A stretch of DNA of 64,000 nt from Tubulanus polymorphus (Eukaryota; Nemertea; Palaeonemertea; Tubulaniformes; Tubulanidae): the NCBI RefSeq assembly GCF_964204645.1, contig NC_134036.1:1796001-1860000 (forward strand), written 5' to 3'. How positions within the stretch are numbered: the stretch's first letter is position 1; every line of letters starts with the position of its first letter. Of the stretch, positions 50,080 to 61,369 are shown one piece after another. Under the pieces are notes generated by a model. That model did not search any database and was not told where the DNA came from. It saw nothing but the letters and a program-made list of their open reading frames with translations. The translations under genes and the position numbers were made by a program.

Positions 50080-50285
50080 TCATAGATATAACATCATTTT
50101 TCTTTTCCCAGTTTCATCTTTTAATTGATGCTCCTTTTTCATCTTAAAATCTTGTACTCGTGATTCATGCTGAATAAAATCAGTTAGAATTTTTACCCCC
50201 ATTTTCCCTAATAGAATATCAGCTTTATTCTGGCAGTAACGCGTCTGCGTCTGGTAGCAGAAATCTCGCACGTTCTCGCGTGTTC
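50080..50285 (-). other. Unassigned lysine-rich open frame
   Basis: The minus-strand frame includes ILLGKMGVKILTDFIQHESR and FKMKKEHQLKDETGKRKMML, then stop. Charged and coding-like, but without splice support or a recognised family; possibly a fragment of a retrocopy. Confidence 0.15.
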
Positions 50286-50572
50286 ACGTAAACTTAATGG
50301 AAGTTGATGATCCCGTGTAAACGGCGTTTGTCGTCGTCAATGACAACGGGAATTATATTTAATAGGTCTTTTAAATCACAGACTAAAAACGAATAACAAG
50401 CGAACAGCGCAGACGACTAGAGGCGGTTAGCGTACTAAAACCTCCATAACTGACAAGCTAGCAGAATCTACGATACCATTTTGAAAATTTTGAAATGCGT
50501 TTTATGACTTTTTAGAACGTAAAACTGAAAGGGTTTTTTTTACCAAAAACACTGACTCTGCAAATCTCGCTA

Positions 50573-50723
<151 letters not shown>

Positions 50724-51196
50724 CTATGCTCTTATTTTGATTTGTGAATTCTGAGTTAACATCAGGGAAAGGGCTATTAAATCTGCTCTGCAAACTAGGG
50801 GATGGAAAGCTTATTGTGTACAGATCGATTTAAGACAGTAATTTGACCATTCTAAAACTACTTTGTAAATTCTATTGCAGCTGCTTCGCAAAAAAATTGA
50901 CTTTTTTGAACTAAACAAATTCAATAGTTTAGCATCACAAGCACCAGCACCAGCTGCAATACTCTCATTTGTGTTAAATTCTAGTTTATCAGTTCTTCTC
51001 ACTCTAGCTATCACAGATTGCGGCGACAATGTAGCTGAATGTGACCATTAGTACATCGATCGACTAGCAATGTCAACATTCTTCATTGGTCCACAACTCG
51101 AGTGTGTTTTTCCTCTCCACGACCACAAAAACTCTAAACCTCGATAACTTAATGTGTCAAAGGTGTAGGTTTGATAAACGCCGCGCACTTTAGCAG

Positions 51197-51303
51197 TTGT
51201 TATTGTGGAGTGTACCATGGAACTCGAGTCTGAAGTGTATGCGACACATAAACTCAGAAACTCTCTCTCATCATCAACAACAAGAGACCAGCGCATAGAG
51301 GCT
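51197..51303 (+). other. Possible plus-strand exon (unassigned)
   Basis: An acceptor-like GCACTTTAGCAG, an ATG in context ACCATGG, frame MELESEVYATHKLRNSLSSS and onward to IEA, then a perfect donor GTAAGT. No family was recognised, and the frame also runs past the donor. Confidence 0.18.
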
Positions 51304-51770
51304 GTAAGTAATCTGAGCCGAGGCACCGCGGCTGCGCAGTCGGAAAAGTCGATGTTTTACGTATCCGTTTTCACCGGTTTGCTCTTGATAAAGAAAGTAA
51401 AATTGATTCGTAATCTGTGACGTTTCATTTTTTTGATATCATCGGCGCAGGCTGAACATGGCAAAAACTAACATATTAGGCAGATATAAGGATTTTGCCG
51501 ATTGCGTAGAATAATTCGACAAATATTTGATGAACGTCTCATATTTTAGTTATATTCAGTATTAGGTTACAGTTGAAATATCGAATCGACAAATCATCAG
51601 CTTTAAAAGGAAATTTTTCGGACTTCACACCTTTGTCTAGCTATTCGATGAAATTTATAAAAATGTAACCACAACGTTTTATTGTTACTGACAAATAGCT
51701 TCTGGTAAAACATTGTGGTTTCATTCTAAAAAAATCTATCGTAAAATATCATAAAATTCTGTTGCAGCAC

Positions 51771-51808
51771 TCCTGATGATAGTTAATTATCTTCAGCCGA
51801 AACGTTGC
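51771..51808 (+). repeat. CTGATGA...CGAAACG dispersed motif
   Basis: TCCTGATGATAGTTAATTAT, then CTTCAGCCGAAACGTTGCC. Second of three occurrences. Confidence 0.4.
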
Positions 51809-51896
51809 CCAAAATCTGTTACTCAGAAACCACTGCAATAGTTCTCTAGAACCACAAACACCTTCACCACAAACCTTAGTTTCTGGTGTACCAAAG

Positions 51897-51955
51897 TTGG
51901 TTACACTAGGATCGTAGAGCGACGGAGATCTGCCAGGACTAGGTGAATCTACCCC
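51897..51955. repeat. Dispersed CCAGGACTRGGTG family copy
   Basis: ACACTAGGATCGTAGAGCGA and TGCCAGGACTAGGTGAATC, matching 25.01 kb. Confidence 0.55.
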
Positions 51956-52303
51956 GAGACTCAATCATCAGGTGTACCCATGAACCTATGAACCTTTAAT
52001 CTGGATGCTGACAGAAACCCTACGTCGAGTTGACCTTGAAGTAACCGGACTGGATTTATACCCCAATGAAAGACTAGGTTATTGCACACGGATGTTGTTT
52101 ATTTGTGTACACACCTATATAGGCATATATAAAGACCATTTCCTGGTTCCGCAGTTAGAATTCAGGTCAAGATACTCGCATGTACAAAAACACAGTCTGA
52201 GTCAACCACTGCCTTTGTCGGGCGTAATGTTTACACACGGTCTCCCCGCTGAGCTATAGTAGTACAAAAAGTAGGTCTACAACTTCCTCCACTTGCGATA
52301 CAG

Positions 52304-52672
52304 CTACCGAGATGTCCTATATGAGTAACATACACGAAACCACCGCCGTATCCCATATCTGTTATAAGGATGGGAAGGTGCCTGACTGATTGGTAAAAGT
52401 TTCAGACATTTACGCAGTTTGGTTTCCATTGACAAAGAAAGCGACTGTCTGGGAAGATAATTGCTTAGATAGCATTGAGTCAAAACGTCACTACTTGCAT
52501 ATAGTCTGTCATCATAATCGTGGATTTCCTCTTCAATGATACCATTCATAAAATGTAAAAAGTCTACATAGTTTGTCTTCGAGATTGTGGGTTTATCTTC
52601 AATTGTAGCTTTCATAAAATATAAAAACTCATTTTCAATTGATTTAACCCCCGGGTTGAAGGTAATACCAGT
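52304..52672 (-). other. Unassigned acidic open frame, about 120 codons
   Basis: The minus-strand frame includes TNYVDFLHFMNGIIEEEIHD and METKLRKCLKLLPISQ. A faint internal duplication (YFMKATIEDKP, HFMNGIIEEEI) is visible. It is the best protein-like frame outside the two exons, but its upstream end overlaps a MITE-like terminus (CCCGGTTTTATAG). No family was recognised. Confidence 0.22.
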
Positions 52673-53034
52673 CTATAAAACCGGGCCCTGGCATTTTACG
52701 AGCCGGGCAAAAATTAAATTTTCAAGAACCAAGAACAGTAACAGATCATAGAACGTAACGTCACTGTCCTTGGTAAGATAAAACAAAGCCAAGGACATAA
52801 AGGTATTTACCAGGGTCTGCTGGCAATCTGAGTGCGACCTATCATTTCGGTGAAACAAGAGGAAGATAAGGGCAAACAATTAACACAGGGTTCTGTCCCT
52901 GGCAATCGAGGAGGACAGTCGCGTGTATGATGATACATCAGAACAAAAGGCCAGGTATGCGCGTGCGCTTCACGCTAATGTACAAAACTGGTTCGTCTAT
53001 TATTCAATAAAATTATCGATATTTCGCATCCTTC

Positions 53035-53070
53035 CTGCTGCTGCTGATGCTGCTGATGCTGCTGATGGGG
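53035..53070 (+). repeat. (CTG CTG GAT)-type trinucleotide tract
   Basis: CTGCTGCTGATG repeats. Confidence 0.85.
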
Positions 53071-54715
53071 TGCATCAATACTTTAAATCACCAACGCTTC
53101 AACTCAGGTGCGCTGATGATGATGCTGGGTATGCTTGCATCAAATGACGATTTAGAGTCTTGTGAAAATATATGGCGTATGAAATATATTCGATGACATC
53201 GTCAATTTTGTGGATAGAAGTCGGTGCCAGGGACGGATTCACGGAGGGGGGCTTCTAAGACTTGGGACAAATCCAACAAATCTTTATGAGTGCCTTTTCC
53301 AGTTAGTCAACAAAGATAATTGGTGAATTTCAGTGCAGGAGTGCACATTGCCTTTCTGGGCATCACAGTGCCCTTATGGGAGGTGACAAGTTCAGGTCAT
53401 GTTACAAGTGACATTATTTGTTACCACATTACAGCTAGGGGTATATTGTTTGTTTAGCCCTCAGTCAGAATGCCGCCTGTTCGAAGTGCCCCATTGGGAT
53501 GTGACTACTTCAAAACTGGCCTGTAGGTCCGTTCCTGGGTACAAGCTGGGTGCAACTCCCTGGCGACTGAAGCAGTACACCGACAGTCGACCTGCAGCGA
53601 ACAGAGGGCGAGCAGGAAATGAGAAAATGATGTTATCGAAAAAAGAAAATCAGCTTTTCGAAATGATCAAAGCCGTTGTCGTCATGATTACGAGAGCGGT
53701 GACTTATGTCTCATGTCGATTGGAGACATCTCAGAAAAGAAAACATAAGCCATAAAAAAGGAACATCACATCAAGTCCGTGTAACTGTTGTTATTCATAA
53801 TTTGGATTTTACTGTAAAATTCTAAGATATCCGGACAGTCCCCCTATCGTCCGAGTTCTATTGCAATTACAACAAGCCTTCCCCCCTTGCGTACAGGTAT
53901 TTATAAAAGCTTTGCTTAACCGAAAATCACTGTAAATCTTATCGTAAAATATCTTGATACGACCACAACAGAGCTCTCGCCCACCTATCAACAGAGACCT
54001 AAGAATCTATTTCGATTTTCAGATACTTTCTAATCATCTCATTGTCTTCAGGTTCCCGTCATCAGCAACATCAACATCTTCGTTGCTATAGTTATCACTC
54101 GTATTATTACGTCGACGTAACATTTTCGCGCACCTCACGCGCACCTTGTACGTATATTATCAACTGACTTTTTAGGCTAATTAACGAAAATCGATTGAGC
54201 TCAAAACCCGGATCGATACCGATCTCAAAGACCCCGTACCACATATAATGGGTATATAGAAAAATCAGCTTCAGACTGGGTTTCTCTCATTCATGCGCTA
54301 GCTTTCATCTCGGCTATCCGTATGGATGCTGGATACAGCCAACCAGTCCATCTATTGTACAACATGCCTACAGCTGTAATGAACTACATAATACAGCCGA
54401 TATTGATGTCCGATATCGGGGACAATACGGAATTGAATGCACACCTTAATATCGGAAATAGACACATAAGGCACACACGCGCATAAATGTATCTTTGGAA
54501 TACTTAGCGTCATCCATCTTCGAGGCCTCTTCGCATTGACGAGACAATAATGTACTACACGAGTCTGGTTCTAAGTGAGATAACTTTGGATCAGCTTCAA
54601 ATTCCTTTAACGTATGATGCTTAATTTTCCAAGATTTCTAGATTTAGACTGTAATCGATTCGTCCAATTTCTCCGGGAGAACTCGACAAGAAGCCGATGG
54701 TTCGCCAAGATTTAG

Positions 54716-54870
54716 TGTGCTCACAAGGAACCAACTTTGGCTTCACAAGAAACATTCTGGTTTTCAAAGAAGAATTTTAGCTTCGCAAGAATCAGTTTCG
54801 TTTCGCAAGAAGCATTTTGGTTTCGGGCGAATCAATTGTGGCTTCGCATAAATCAGAAGATGCATCTTTG
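54716..54870. repeat. Degenerate about 28-bp repeat (CTTCGCAAGAA)
   Basis: Variants of GGCTTCGCAAGAA and CATTTTGGTTTC, about five copies. Confidence 0.4.
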
Positions 54871-54959
54871 CTTCCCTATGAAGACTTTGGACTCGTCGAA
54901 AAAAATGTTCAACGTTTGAATCGACTGATTTTAGTTGTCTTCGATTCTGAGCAAAGTAT

Positions 54960-55135
54960 TAAACGGCCCTGAGGACGGTATCCCGAGTCTACACTAACAT
55001 AGCCTGTTTTCCGATGTTACTGCCGCGGCGGCAATAAACGCGCCGATATTACCGAGTCCTCGCCGCCGCCGCTACCGCTGCCCCGGGGCTACGTCTCCGT
55101 GGCTACACGTATTAAATCGTCTGCGCCGTCGCCAA
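54960..55135. other. GC/CpG-rich island-like segment in the intron
   Basis: Sharp compositional contrast with its flanks, with CCGCGGCGGC and CGCCGCCGCCGC. A 46-codon plus-strand frame (NKRADITESSPPPLPLPRGY) and minus-strand frames are open. Could be an alternative first exon, an enhancer or a skipped exon; undecided. Confidence 0.3.
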
Positions 55136-55739
55136 CAGAGCGAACCGTTAAGGAAGTTAATATGTGAACGTTTTGAATATAACCGTAGCGTTTATTGGAA
55201 GATTGACGACGATATAAGCTACTTATAATAACATCACAACAGAGTGTGTGTAAGGGCTCCTCATACGACATGGACTGTACGGAGCATCTCTCTGCCTTAG
55301 GGAGGAACTACAGACAAAAACATTAGTAATTAAAAATACCAATATCTTAACTACAAAGTACTGGGTATATACGAGAAAGATATATGGAATGCATATAAGA
55401 TGCACGTAAAGAAAGTGTACATGACAGTGGAACATAAATTAAAAGTAAATATATATGAAAAGAAATTAGAAGCGAAAGATAAGAGATGACCAGGTGTGCA
55501 GGGTTTTTGTCAGTGTGTTTGGGGAGTTCTGCTATACATGTTTCTTGTAGTATTTTTGGCGTTCTGTAGTGAGAGAGAGAGAGAGGCCGGGTATGCTGTT
55601 AAAAAGAATGTGTCAGCCCTATGTTCCCAGGTGTGACTGTTGGGTTCGTAAGGGACATTTTAAGATAACTATGTATTATCGCTAGGACACTTGCGTCACA
55701 GATACTGTTGTGAGACGGGGCAGGCCAGAGAGGCACTAA

Positions 55740-56815
55740 CCAGTTAAACTACGACACTGAAACAGATTTTGGGCTGCCATAAGAGATGGTGATGCTAAAA
55801 GACGTTTTTAAGTATGTGTGGCATGTTGAGTATGATATGGTTGTGTGAAGGAGTAGACTGTCGTCTGGTACACGGCACAGTAAGATGATAAACTACGACA
55901 CCACGAAAGATTTTCGGCTGCCATAAGAACTAAAGCTACAGGACATGTATGCCGAGTACGATGCGGTTGTGGTAAGGCACAATAGGTACAATAAGAACTA
56001 AAAAGAAAGGCGCTGCTGAAGCATACGACACCATGACAGATTCTTTTGGAGGGGTGGGTTGGCTGTCCTAAGAAGTGATGATGCCAAAACACCGATACTG
56101 AGTATGATATGGTTGTGGGATGGTACAATTAATACAATACGAAGAAAGTAATACTGGAGCATAGGGCATCATCACAGATTTTAGGGGGGGGGTTGTCCTA
56201 AGAAGTGATGATGCCATAATACCCATATGGTTATGGGATGACACAATTAATACAATAAAAAGAAAGTAATACTGGAGCATATAGGGCATCATCACAGATT
56301 TTAGGAGGGGGGTTGTCCTAAGAAGTGATGATGCCATAATACCCATATGGTTATGGGATGGCACAATTAATACAATAAGAAGAAAGTAATACTGGAGCAT
56401 AGGGCATCATCACAGATTTTAGGGGGGAGGGGTGTCCTAAGAAGTGATGATGCCATAATACCCATATGGTTATGGGATGGCACAATTAATACAATAAGAA
56501 GAAAGTAATACTGGAGCATATAGGGCATCATCACAGATTTTAGGAGGGGGGTTGTCCTAAGAAGTGATGATGCCATAATACCCATATGGTTATGGGATGG
56601 CACAATTAATACAATAAGAAGAAAGTAATACTGGAGCATATAGGGCATCATCACAGATTTTAGGAGGGGGGTTGTCCTAAGAAGTGATGATGCCATAATA
56701 CCCATATGGTTATGGGATGGCACAATTAATACAATAAAAAGAAAGTAATACTGGAGCATATAGGGCATCATCACAGATTTTAGGAGGGGGGTTGTCCTAA
56801 GAAGTGATTATACTA
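55740..56815. repeat. 120-bp tandem array next to the first coding exon
   Basis: Six well-conserved 118-121-bp units (from 56,100; landmarks GTTGTCCTAAGAAGTGATGA, CATATGGTTATGGGATGGC, GAAAGTAATACTGGAGCATA), preceded by about three diverged units. The minus strand stays open as a 40-residue hydrophobic repeat because the period is mostly 120. It ends about 60 bp before the donor at 56,876. Confidence 0.95.
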
Positions 56816-56876
56816 CAAGACGTTAAAGCGTGTGAGTGTGACGCATGCTGAGTATGATATTTATATCTGTTCCTAC

Positions 56877-56990
56877 CTCCTCTTCAATAACTTGATTATT
56901 TACAGAATCCATTGATTGTCCCAGCGGAATGGTCACTCCACCCGATTGTTGCATCGGATCCGTCGTTCCGACTACGACTGGATTAGCCAT
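56877..56990 (-). CDS. First coding exon of an unidentified minus-strand gene
   Basis: Read on the minus strand, an ATG in a good start context (AACATGG, A at -3 and G at +4) opens a 38-codon frame beginning MANPVVVGTTDPMQQSGG and ending VIEEE, followed immediately by a consensus donor (GAG then GTAGGA) in phase 0. The peptide is Gln/Val/Gly-rich with an acidic end and no hydrophobic segment, so it looks like the disordered start of a cytosolic or nuclear protein. I do not recognise the family. Upstream (higher coordinates) lies AT-rich probable 5'UTR and then a CpG-dense block at 57.8-58.1 kb that could be the promoter. Downstream the donor opens directly into a 120-bp tandem array. The exon stands out from its surroundings by codon-like composition. 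It is likely joined to the exon at 3,511-3,663, but intervening exons may exist. Confidence 0.6.
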
Positions 56991-57600
56991 GTTATATCTA
57001 ATCTTAGGTATATATATATATATATAAATATAAACTGAGATTAAATTTCGATGCGAGACGTTGTTTTAATTAATCCTAGATTAATTATGAGTTTTTGAGA
57101 TCGAGAATTTGTTTTTGTGTACGTTGAGATTCGGTTCAAGATATTTATCCTTTTTAATTGCGCAGATGAATAGGCTGCTTTTTCCAAGATCGCGATTTTC
57201 ACGTTGATTTTCTTTTTCCTTTTCGTTTTGATGCACACAAAAATTCCTCTCTATTTTTTTAACGGTATGATAATATTACTAATTCAATTATTATTCCCTT
57301 GGCAACAAGTGTCAACAACGCGCTGCTATCTTCGCCGATAAAAATTGAAATTTCACAAACCGCACTTAAAATATTCTTCTTGCTTCGAGTCGCTGCGATT
57401 AATACTCCTGAACACAAAATCCGCGCGGGAATCAAAGAGTCGCTAAAAAATCGAACGAACTAATAATCGAAAATAATAGAACGGCAACTAAATAAGTGCA
57501 TCTGCTGTTCATCCGCCGTAAACCGTGATTCAAGAATCGTCTGCTTGTGATCGAGAACCATTGATGAATTAACTAAACAGTGTTCCTTCCTTGCTCTCCG
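56991..57600 (-). other. Probable 5' untranslated / upstream sequence of the minus-strand gene
   Basis: AT-rich, without a convincing coding frame. It contains a (TA)n run at 57,009-57,028 just upstream of the ATG and a second at about 57,621-57,648. A TTGGCAAC half-site resembling an RFX motif is visible near 57,300. Nothing else was recognised. Confidence 0.3.
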
Positions 57601-57620
57601 TTTTTGCCCTCACAGTGCTG

Positions 57621-57651
<31 letters not shown>

Positions 57652-57779
57652 TGTATATAATGAAAAGGTGTAGTAGTGTATCCCGGAATGGACTTCAACT
57701 GGTGAAGTCTAGTGTCTAACTGAAATATGACAAACACTACCAGAACTACACGCCAGACTCAGCTATCGCGTGCATTAGC

Positions 57780-58080
57780 GTGTTGTTGTGTTGTGAGTGC
57801 TTACGCGGGCGGTATCCCCTCCTCTCGTCTGTCAATCAAACTATCGCCCGGTTGTAGCTAGCAAGCGCGCGCGCTCTCTGCAGGTACGGAGGTAGGTATT
57901 ACGGGTATATGGAAAACCCGAACGCGCAGCAGCCGTCGCTGACACGACGATACCGACGACGCCGTAGCCGCCATATTGCTCGCTAGCTCGCGTTTCCGGA
58001 GCAGGTGCGATTAGTATACAGATCAGGCGGTAGAAGGCGCCACTGTACAGCGTGGCGCGCAGAAGAAAATTTTGCGAACG
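57780..58080 (-). promoter_or_regulatory. CpG-dense putative promoter / 5' region
   Basis: This block is clearly richer in CpG than its flanks, with runs such as GCGCGCGCGC and clustered CGACG. On the minus strand at 57,979-57,967 it holds GCAATATGGCGGC, close to the YY1 consensus (AANATGGCGGC) often found just inside metazoan transcription starts, and in the same direction as the predicted gene. It lies about 0.8-1.1 kb upstream of the ATG at 56,990, leaving room for a 5'UTR and possibly a 5'UTR intron. No TATA box is evident. Confidence 0.35.
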
Positions 58081-58441
58081 CAAATTGTTCTTGAATTGCA
58101 CTGATTTTCCGTGAAGAATAATCTCAAATCTTTACAAAAATCTACGAAAAAAGACCAGATCCTACCAGGCCACAAAATTTTAGCAGCATGGTTGAAAATT
58201 CTCGCTACACTATAGAAGGCTTCGCCCACTTCAAATTCGATTGATACCCAGGCCTACTGTCCTGTCAGGAAGTGCCTCCGATTGGACAAAATCTTAAGAT
58301 GATTTCCATAGACTGTCTATTATTCATTTCATGAAATACTTCCAAATTCGAAAAGAAACTGGGAGAATGTTTACTATTTCTATAGTTTTGAAAATGGCTC
58401 TTTAGATTTGAGTCGAACTATTCTGTTGAGTGATTTCTACA

Positions 58442-58665
58442 TAAGCCTAAAAAGTTGATACCTTGTTTCTCATTTCTGAGCTGTTGACCCAACCGGCCGC
58501 CTATCTACCCTGTACATTACTTTTCTTAAAATCATGATCAAACTAACAATAACAGACCCGACAGTTATAGAAATGAACTGATGAATCTAACAAACACGTT
58601 TTATTGCAGTTTATAAAAATGACCCCCGGCCGATTAGGAGACACAAGGTGTCATTTTTAGCCTAA
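58442..58665. mobile_element. 226-bp MITE, near-complete copy
   Basis: Left end AAGTTGATACCTTGTTTCTC, right end GAGACACAAGGTGTCATTTT, with flanking TAAGCCTAAAAA/TTTTTAGCCTAA. Same interior as the 42.3-kb copy. Confidence 0.85.
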
Positions 58666-59034
58666 TTGTGGGTTTTTCCATCGCAAGTGTCACCTGGTGA
58701 GTGTAGATATTTCACTAGAAGTTCTAGGCAAGAATAAAGCCAAACTATCGTAGTTACAAAAAAAAGTTCTTCAATCGATCTCTCTTCAGTTTATCTTGTT
58801 TTTGCTCGTGTTCGAGTGGGTTCAAGTGTTTACTACTTGACTTTCTCCTCAAGTGTTTCTCTTCACTCTTTCGTCAACTCCTTTAATTCATTTCCTTTAT
58901 TTACAATCAACTTTATTACGGGTCAGCCTTAATTAATCATCAAAATATAGAAAAACCGTGAACATTCTTAGAAATATAACATAAAATCCCAGGGCTATTC
59001 AAATTAAGTATCCCTTGCAGGTTAACTTTAAGTC

Positions 59035-59340
59035 GACTGGCAGCCAGTCTAAGCTCATTTTAGTTCTATAACCAAACTAACAACTTGGGACCAGTCTAAG
59101 CTCATTTTGATTCTATAACCAATCTAACAACTTTACAAGACCAGTCTACGCTCATTTTGGTTCTATAACCAATCTAACAACTTTACAAGACCAGTCTAAG
59201 CTCATTTTGGTTCTATAACAAATCTAATAACTCAAGACCAGTCTAAGCTCATTTTGGTTCTATAACAAATCTAATAACTCAAGACCAGTCTTAGCTCATT
59301 TTGGTTCTATAATCAATCTAACAACTTGATACCACTTTTA
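59035..59340. repeat. 47-bp satellite family, about 6.5 copies
   Basis: CAGTCTAAGCTCATTTTGGT, TCTATAACCAATCTAACAAC. Two units carry an extra CTTTACAAG junction. Confidence 0.9.
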
Positions 59341-59564
59341 GACTGCCCTGATTCAACCCTGACTAAATTTGAGTTTATTATTACGCAATGCGTCACTCTG
59401 ATGACGATGACTCCGATAACAAAAAATAAGGACTAATCAACGCGCGTCATAAAGTTCGGGTTGGTATCAAATATTAATCGTGTTCGATCGGGACGGGGAA
59501 AACAACTTTTCGAAAAACGCAAGATTAATCCGCGTGTATGGCAGAAAGTAGTTCATGAATTATT

Positions 59565-59576
59565 CAAGATGGCGCC
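59565..59576 (+). promoter_or_regulatory. YY1-like motif
   Basis: CAAGATGGCGCC, close to the YY1 core, plus orientation, outside the putative gene. Motif match only. Confidence 0.2.
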
Positions 59577-60204
59577 GGTCGCGTGACCACATGACATCAA
59601 GAGAGACAATTTCCAAATTAACTTTACAGCGTTCATACTCGCATGCCAGGGCAAGAAACGCACCTGGGATCAAGTCAAATTACTTTCCTTAAGTCTGATT
59701 AAATATTTTATTATTTATTTGTTTGCCTTTTCTTTTTTCGCTTTATCCATGCATAACGTAAGAGGATATCGTTCTACATAGATTTAATGACGCATGTGAC
59801 TCTGCAACAGGCTATTCGTGGTTTTTGTTTTTCGGTTGTTCAACTTGCTCCCTTTTTCCTCTTCTTATAGAAACTACTTTATCAAGGACGGATCCATAAA
59901 TAGCATATCGTGTGTATTTGTGAACAAAGATTTTTTCAGTTCTAAAAAAAGAGACACCGCCTTGTAAAATTTCAAACGATGGTCCATTCTGTTAAGTCGT
60001 CACCGCCCTCAATTCAGGGAATGGTTTATGCAGATCAGTTGAAACACAGAGCGGGACCTTAGTGAACTATGAATAGTGTACGGTGTCAAAGAAAGTGCGA
60101 TATACCTACTAATCGATGATTTGAAGGGTGTGGTCCCCAAAAAACTGGGATATTGAATATTTAGTTATTTTCTTATTATATAGAAATGTATTATGCAAAA
60201 TGAG

Positions 60205-60357
60205 ACTTCAGGGCCCGGTTCTGTAGTCAAGACTTAGGACCAAAAGTGGTCTTAAAATCTTACGATTGGTTTTAAGTTGTTAGATTGGCTATAGAACTAA
60301 GTTTGTCTTAGAATTGTCTTAAGTTTAAGCCCTGACTATGGAACCAGCCCCTGAAGG
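60205..60357. mobile_element. About 150-bp MITE related to the 47-bp satellite
   Basis: Left end CTTCAGGGCCCGGTTCTGTA then GTCAAGACTTA; right end TAAGCCCTGACTATGGAACC then AGCCCCTGAAG: imperfect inverted repeats over about 30 bp. The interior contains TAAGTTGTTAGATTGGCTAT, the reverse complement of the 47-bp satellite core. Confidence 0.7.
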
Positions 60358-60570
60358 CACAAAATCTTTGATAAGACCCGTGGGGCAACTCGAGATTGAA
60401 AAGTAGGCCTAGATACTAACAGCCTTCAGGGCAGATCACCATCTCTGATAACAACACCCATGTCAGTCTTCAGGAAGCATATGCGATGATGTTAATAAGA
60501 TAAAATCCCACTATTTACAGATTAAAAGAATTTAAAAACCAGAATTTATTTATTCAATCTAAAATATAAG

Positions 60571-60612
60571 AACACGACGTTTCGATCTCACCCTAGAGAT
60601 CATCGTCAGGTG
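60571..60612 (-). repeat. CTGACGA...CGAAACG dispersed motif
   Basis: Minus strand CCTGACGATGATCTC, loop, GAGATCGAAACGTCG. The preceding CACCTGACGATGA is duplicated. Confidence 0.4.
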
Positions 60613-60784
60613 TGTCGTCATCGTCAGGTGTGTGATAAGATTAAAAACGGGGGTATATATACAGAGGAGGACAGGTTAATTGAGTAAATTGGTGAGTTAG
60701 TAAATAATTAGTGTTATGCAAGGCATGAAGTGATATACTTAGAAAGAAGGGAATTATGCGGAGAAAAGATGTAAGAGTTGTATG

Positions 60785-61030
60785 TTGTAAAGCATCCCAA
60801 ATCAGCTGCTCTGATGGAGTTAAGAGTCCTATGCAGTCTTTCGGAGGTACATCATCTCATATACAGTTAATGTCATAAAGCATCCCAAATCAGCATCTCT
60901 GCCAAGGTGCTTAAGCATCCAGTGCAGTTTTCAAGGAGGCATAACATTCCAGCTAATGTTGTAATGCATCCCAAACCGGCATCTTTTTCAAGGTGCCAAA
61001 GCATCCTACGTGTGCACAGTAAAGAGGCAC
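60785..61030. repeat. 88-bp degenerate tandem repeat, 3 copies
   Basis: TAAAGCATCCCAAATCAGC at 60,788 and 60,876, and TAATGCATCCCAAACCGGC at 60,963. Confidence 0.8.
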
Positions 61031-61131
61031 CTGATAAAGTCGAAATGGCAAATAAGCATTCTAGGCATTCTAAAAGTCAGCGTTTGGTTGTATGGTGGAG
61101 TAAAAGTGTCATAGCATGTACGAACTTTTAG

Positions 61132-61360
61132 CCTGGGTCAGGTCAGGGCTTAGACTTCAGGCCAATCTAAAATCACGTTGGTTCTATAGCCAATCTTACA
61201 ATTTCTGCCATGTCTAAAAGCTCCATTTCGGTATTGCGTATAACCAATCTAACAACTTAAGACCATTTTTAGTCCATCGTGGTTCGACTTAAGGCCAGTC
61301 TCGAGATTTAATACCACTTTTCGATTGAAGTCGCGACTCTGGATCCTGGGTCTGCATTGA
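61132..61360. repeat. Diverged 47-bp family / related element copy
   Basis: TAACCAATCTAACAACTTAA and CAGGGCTTAGACTT with a facing GAAGTCGCGACTCTGG end. Looks like an older element of the 60.2-kb type. Confidence 0.5.
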
Positions 61361-61369
61361 GTTAGCCCC

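Noticed and set aside
56068-56774. Hydrophobic 40-residue repeat protein
   Set aside because: Translation of the 120-bp array; unit lengths vary (118-121 bp) and break frame, and no start or splice support.
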